Source: Blastocatellia bacterium (GTDB lineage: Bacteria > Acidobacteriota > Blastocatellia > RBC074). Taken from it: a stretch of DNA of 58,585 nucleotides. Position numbers and translations under genes: made by a program. The stretch covers positions 1 to 58,585 of the forward strand of contig JAEUQN010000021.1 in assembly GCA_016789725.1 (NCBI GenBank), in the 5' to 3' direction. The notes below the pieces were generated by a model. It did no database searches, had not been told where the DNA came from, and saw only the letters and a list, made by a program, of their open reading frames with translations. This document shows, in pieces, positions 55,895 through 58,585 of this stretch; the first letter of the stretch is position 1, and every line of letters starts with the position of its first letter.

Positions 55895-58585
55895 ATGGCT
55901 GTTCTAACAAGGGCGTGTTTTTTGGGGCTGGTTTGTGCGTTGTTGGGCGTGACCGCGCTATGCCAATCCATCGTAACGCTCGAATCTGCGCGACCAATCA
56001 GTCAAACCATTCGCCCTGGTGAGCAGCACATTTATGTATTGCAACTGGCGGCAGGAGAATTTGCGCGCATTGAGATTGACTGTGCTGGGACAGGCATCGG
56101 TCTTGCGCTGTTTGATAGCACGAGGCAAAAAGATTGGGGAGATGATCAAGGAGCGCCGCCCCCCTGGAATGTGGTGTTTTATGCACCGACGGTGAACCTT
56201 TACCAAATCCGCCTGACGGCTGACAAAGGGCCAATCTCCCCGCAACATTATCGTTTGCGTTGGATGGAGAAGCGTCCCGCGACAGAACTCGATAAAGCGG
56301 AAGTCAACGCGCGACAAACAGACTATGAAGCGGCCCTGTTGTACAACAAGCAGAGTCCCGAAGCATATCGTCTGACGGCAGAAAAGTGCCGCGCGGCAGC
56401 GCACTTATATGAAATCGTCGGGGCGCGTCATGACAGAGGGCGGATGTTCAATTTGCTGGGACTGAGTCTGCATGCGCTGGGGGAACGCGCCGCTGCTGAA
56501 CAGTCTTATCAACAATCCCTGGCAATCTTTCGCAGCTTGGGACAACGGCACAAAGAAAGTAACGTTCTGAACAATCTATCCGGGTTGAGCGTCAAGTGGG
56601 GCGATTATCAGGCCGCGTTGGATTATGCGGGGCAGGCGTTGTTGATCGCACGGCAGGACAACGATCTGCCCCGTTTAATGTCTTGCCTCAATCGGCTGGC
56701 GGAGATTTACCGCAGCAGCGGAGAGTTGAAAAAAGCCATTGATTTAAATCAAGAAGTGGTCGCACTGGCACGGGCCAATCCAACAGTGGTTTATGCGGGC
56801 GTCTACGAAGTCCAGGGGCTGCTGGGACTTGGTCAGAACTATTTTGACTTAGGCGATGAAACCCAGGGGCTGCGTTCTCTGGAAGAAGGTTTGGCATTAC
56901 ATCAGCAGCGAAATCTTGCCCTCGCCGCTCACATCGTGGCGGCCCAGGCTGCCAGAGCGGCAATTTATTTGCGGCGCGGTGCAGCCACGACAGCGTTGAA
57001 TTTATTGTTATCAACGCTGGCTGAGCATCAACTTACCTCTTATCCCCGTGCTACCGTTTTGACACGACTTGGGCAATCGTATCTGGCTCTGGCGCGGTAC
57101 GAAGAATCACAGGATGCGTTTGCCAAAGCGGTGGCCTTGAGCCAAACAAGTGGGTTTCAGGACTTGAGCATTGAAGCGTTGCTGGGATTAGCGCGGGTGG
57201 CGCGCGCGCGACAACAACTGCACGCCGCGATTACCTGGGGGGAACAATCAATTGCCATCATTGAGCAGCAACAAGCCAATATTTATGATGCCACGTTGCG
57301 GGCGACTCTCTTTGCAACACAGCGAGCCGTCTATGAATTGCAAATCGAGTTACTGATGCAACTCAGCGAGCAAACGCCCGCCCGTCGCACGGAATTACAG
57401 GCGGCGGCCCTACATCTCAGCGAGCGCAGCCGCGCCCGCACGTTGCTGAATTTACTTATCTCTCCGGCCACGCCAATGCAGACCGTCGCCGATCAACGGC
57501 AACTGCGGGAAAAGCTGGAAGCGACAGCGACAGCGATCAATAAAACAGCGTTTACGAATCAACCGCGCCGGGACGAGTTGAATCGTGCCTTAACGGTGCT
57601 GACGACGGAATTGAATTTGCAATACACGGCGAATCGTAAACCCGTGGTAGCGACCAATTTGGTGCAAGCGTTAACCTGGTCAGAAATCCAGCAACAGGTA
57701 TTGGACGAAAACACGTTGTTGCTGGAATTTGCGTTAGGCACAGAACGTAGTTATTTGTTTGCGGTTGCGCCGACCCACTTGCAAACCTTTATCTTGCCGC
57801 CCCGCGCCGAGATTGAGCAACAGGCGCGCGCGCTGCATCAGTTAATGGAATTGCGCGCCCAACCGCCGGTCTTCAAATCCATTGCGGCGATGCAGCAATG
57901 GAAAGCTCAAACGCAAGCGCAGTATGCCCAAATTGCGAGGCGACTAAGCCAAACCTTACTCGCTCCTGTCGGCGACCTATTGCCGAACAAACGATTGTTG
58001 ATCGTTCCTGATGGCGCGTTACATTACGTGCCGTTTGCAGCTTTGCCAGTCGTCAATCGTCAGTCGCTAAAAACAACAGACAACGAACAACCATTGATCG
58101 TCAAGCACGAGATCCTCATGCTTTCCTCCGCTTCCACATTGGCTGTTCAGCGGCGACGAGCCGTAGGACGTGTGGCCGCTCCCAAAATATTGGCCTTGCT
58201 GGCTGATCCGGTTTTCAGCAGCGCTGACCCTCGCTTACCAGATAGCACACGTGCGTCGGCAGGCAACACTTCTGAGCCGCAACTGGCGCGCTTACGCGCT
58301 GCCCAGCAGGAAGCCGAGGCGTTGATTGCTTTAGTCCCGCCCGAAGCGCGGATGGTAGCGATGGGGACAGCCGCGAATCTCACCACCGCTAGCAGTGCCG
58401 TACTGGAACAATATCGCTATGTGCATATTGCGACCCACGGCATCTTTGATAACGAACATCCCGAACTTTCCAGTTTGGTTTTTTCCCAGCGCGATGAAAA
58501 GGGAGCAGCACAGAATGGGCATTTGCGCGCCATAGATAGTTTCCATCTTAGGCTCAACGCCGAGTTGGTTGTGTTGAGCGGTTGT
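55895..58585 (+). CDS. secreted TPR-CHAT protease-like protein, truncated by the window edge
   Basis: The frame runs from an ATG at 55895 to the last base, 897 codons with no stop. A signal peptide (FLGLVCALLGVTALCQS) is followed by a beta domain like the pre-peptidase C-terminal fold (about 30-130), many TPRs (about 150-480), a linker and the CHAT (caspase HetF-associated) domain. In the CHAT domain YVHIATHGIFDN has the catalytic His, and VVLSGC at the edge has the catalytic Cys in the very last codon. CHAT proteins are caspase-like peptidases, often in stress or defence pathways. The substrate and partner are unknown. The 223 bases before it show no clear promoter. Confidence 0.88.
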   Translation, partial: MAVLTRACFLGLVCALLGVTALCQSIVTLESARPISQTIRPGEQHIYVLQLAAGEFARIEIDCAGTGIGLALFDSTRQKDWGDDQGAPPPWNVVFYAPTVNLYQIRLTADKGPISPQHYRLRWMEKRPATELDKAEVNARQTDYEAALLYNKQSPEAYRLTAEKCRAAAHLYEIVGARHDRGRMFNLLGLSLHALGERAAAEQSYQQSLAIFRSLGQRHKESNVLNNLSGLSVKWGDYQAALDYAGQALLIARQDNDLPRLMSCLNRLAEIYRSSGELKKAIDLNQEVVALARANPTVVYAGVYEVQGLLGLGQNYFDLGDETQGLRSLEEGLALHQQRNLALAAHIVAAQAARAAIYLRRGAATTALNLLLSTLAEHQLTSYPRATVLTRLGQSYLALARYEESQDAFAKAVALSQTSGFQDLSIEALLGLARVARARQQLHAAITWGEQSIAIIEQQQANIYDATLRATLFATQRAVYELQIELLMQLSEQTPARRTELQAAALHLSERSRARTLLNLLISPATPMQTVADQRQLREKLEATATAINKTAFTNQPRRDELNRALTVLTTELNLQYTANRKPVVATNLVQALTWSEIQQQVLDENTLLLEFALGTERSYLFAVAPTHLQTFILPPRAEIEQQARALHQLMELRAQPPVFKSIAAMQQWKAQTQAQYAQIARRLSQTLLAPVGDLLPNKRLLIVPDGALHYVPFAALPVVNRQSLKTTDNEQPLIVKHEILMLSSASTLAVQRRRAVGRVAAPKILALLADPVFSSADPRLPDSTRASAGNTSEPQLARLRAAQQEAEALIALVPPEARMVAMGTAANLTTASSAVLEQYRYVHIATHGIFDNEHPELSSLVFSQRDEKGAAQNGHLRAIDSFHLRLNAELVVLSGC

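Overview
The window looks like the chromosome of a moderate-GC, Gram-negative soil or freshwater bacterium. An acidobacterium, perhaps of the Blastocatellia type, fits best. This is an inference from gene content: an ECF sigma factor beside a membrane Ser/Thr kinase with TPRs, a TPR-CHAT protein, several Tat-signalled Gfo/Idh/MocA proteins, secreted amidohydrolases, an Uma2 protein, a hopanoid gene (hpnH) and a Pil-Chp-like chemosensory operon. No rRNA or complete tRNA is present, so this cannot be proved from the window.

Bases 1-7196 look like one end of an integrated mobile element. At 7151-7196 lies the 3' half of a tRNA-Thr(CGU) gene without its 5' half, the usual scar of integration into a tRNA gene. 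To its left is a mostly minus-strand set of element genes: an orphan 391-residue protein, an AlpA-like regulator, two very small coupled genes, a RepA-like AAA ATPase, a zinc-ribbon/Toprim primase, a stand-alone winged-helix tail protein and two related small helix-turn-helix proteins. Between the ATPase and primase genes is an array of TTCCGCAG-type repeats that includes a perfect 17-bp inverted pair, a candidate replication origin or operator. No integrase is seen; it probably lies beyond the left edge.

Bases 7200-19000 are mainly housekeeping: a 1-Cys peroxiredoxin, then a minus-strand operon aroC - Uma2 - def - AAA ATPase - DUF4276-type Toprim - fmt - rsmB. The ATPase/Toprim pair sits inside the def-fmt neighbourhood and resembles OLD/PARIS-like phage defence. 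An aspartate/aromatic aminotransferase diverges from aroC. A plus-strand group of Tat-exported Gfo/Idh/MocA, NTF2-like and sugar-isomerase-like proteins follows. Bases 19000-23600 hold the ECF sigma factor, the kinase and two small unknown proteins.

Bases 23650-37000 are one minus-strand chemosensory operon. In transcription order it encodes a TPR/zinc-ribbon/receiver protein, a single receiver, CheW, two MCPs, a giant CheA with two Hpt domains and a receiver, CheB and a double CheW. CheB has glycine in place of the phosphorylated aspartate, and there is no cheR. Divergent from it is a GAF-PAS-GGDEF-EAL cyclic-di-GMP protein, then hpnH.

Bases 41000-48500 hold a GH109-like protein and a six-gene minus-strand operon. 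That operon encodes a membrane-anchored substrate-binding protein fused to an OmpA domain, a NitT/TauT-type permease and ATPase, and three proteins I do not recognise. I consider it the best candidate for an undescribed system. Bases 48700-53400 carry three tandem exported amidohydrolases, of which two have lost the metal ligands. The window closes with a HAD phosphatase, an unknown protein with a His/Tyr-rich tail, and a large TPR-CHAT protein cut by the right edge. Several long inverted repeats lie in the gaps between genes.
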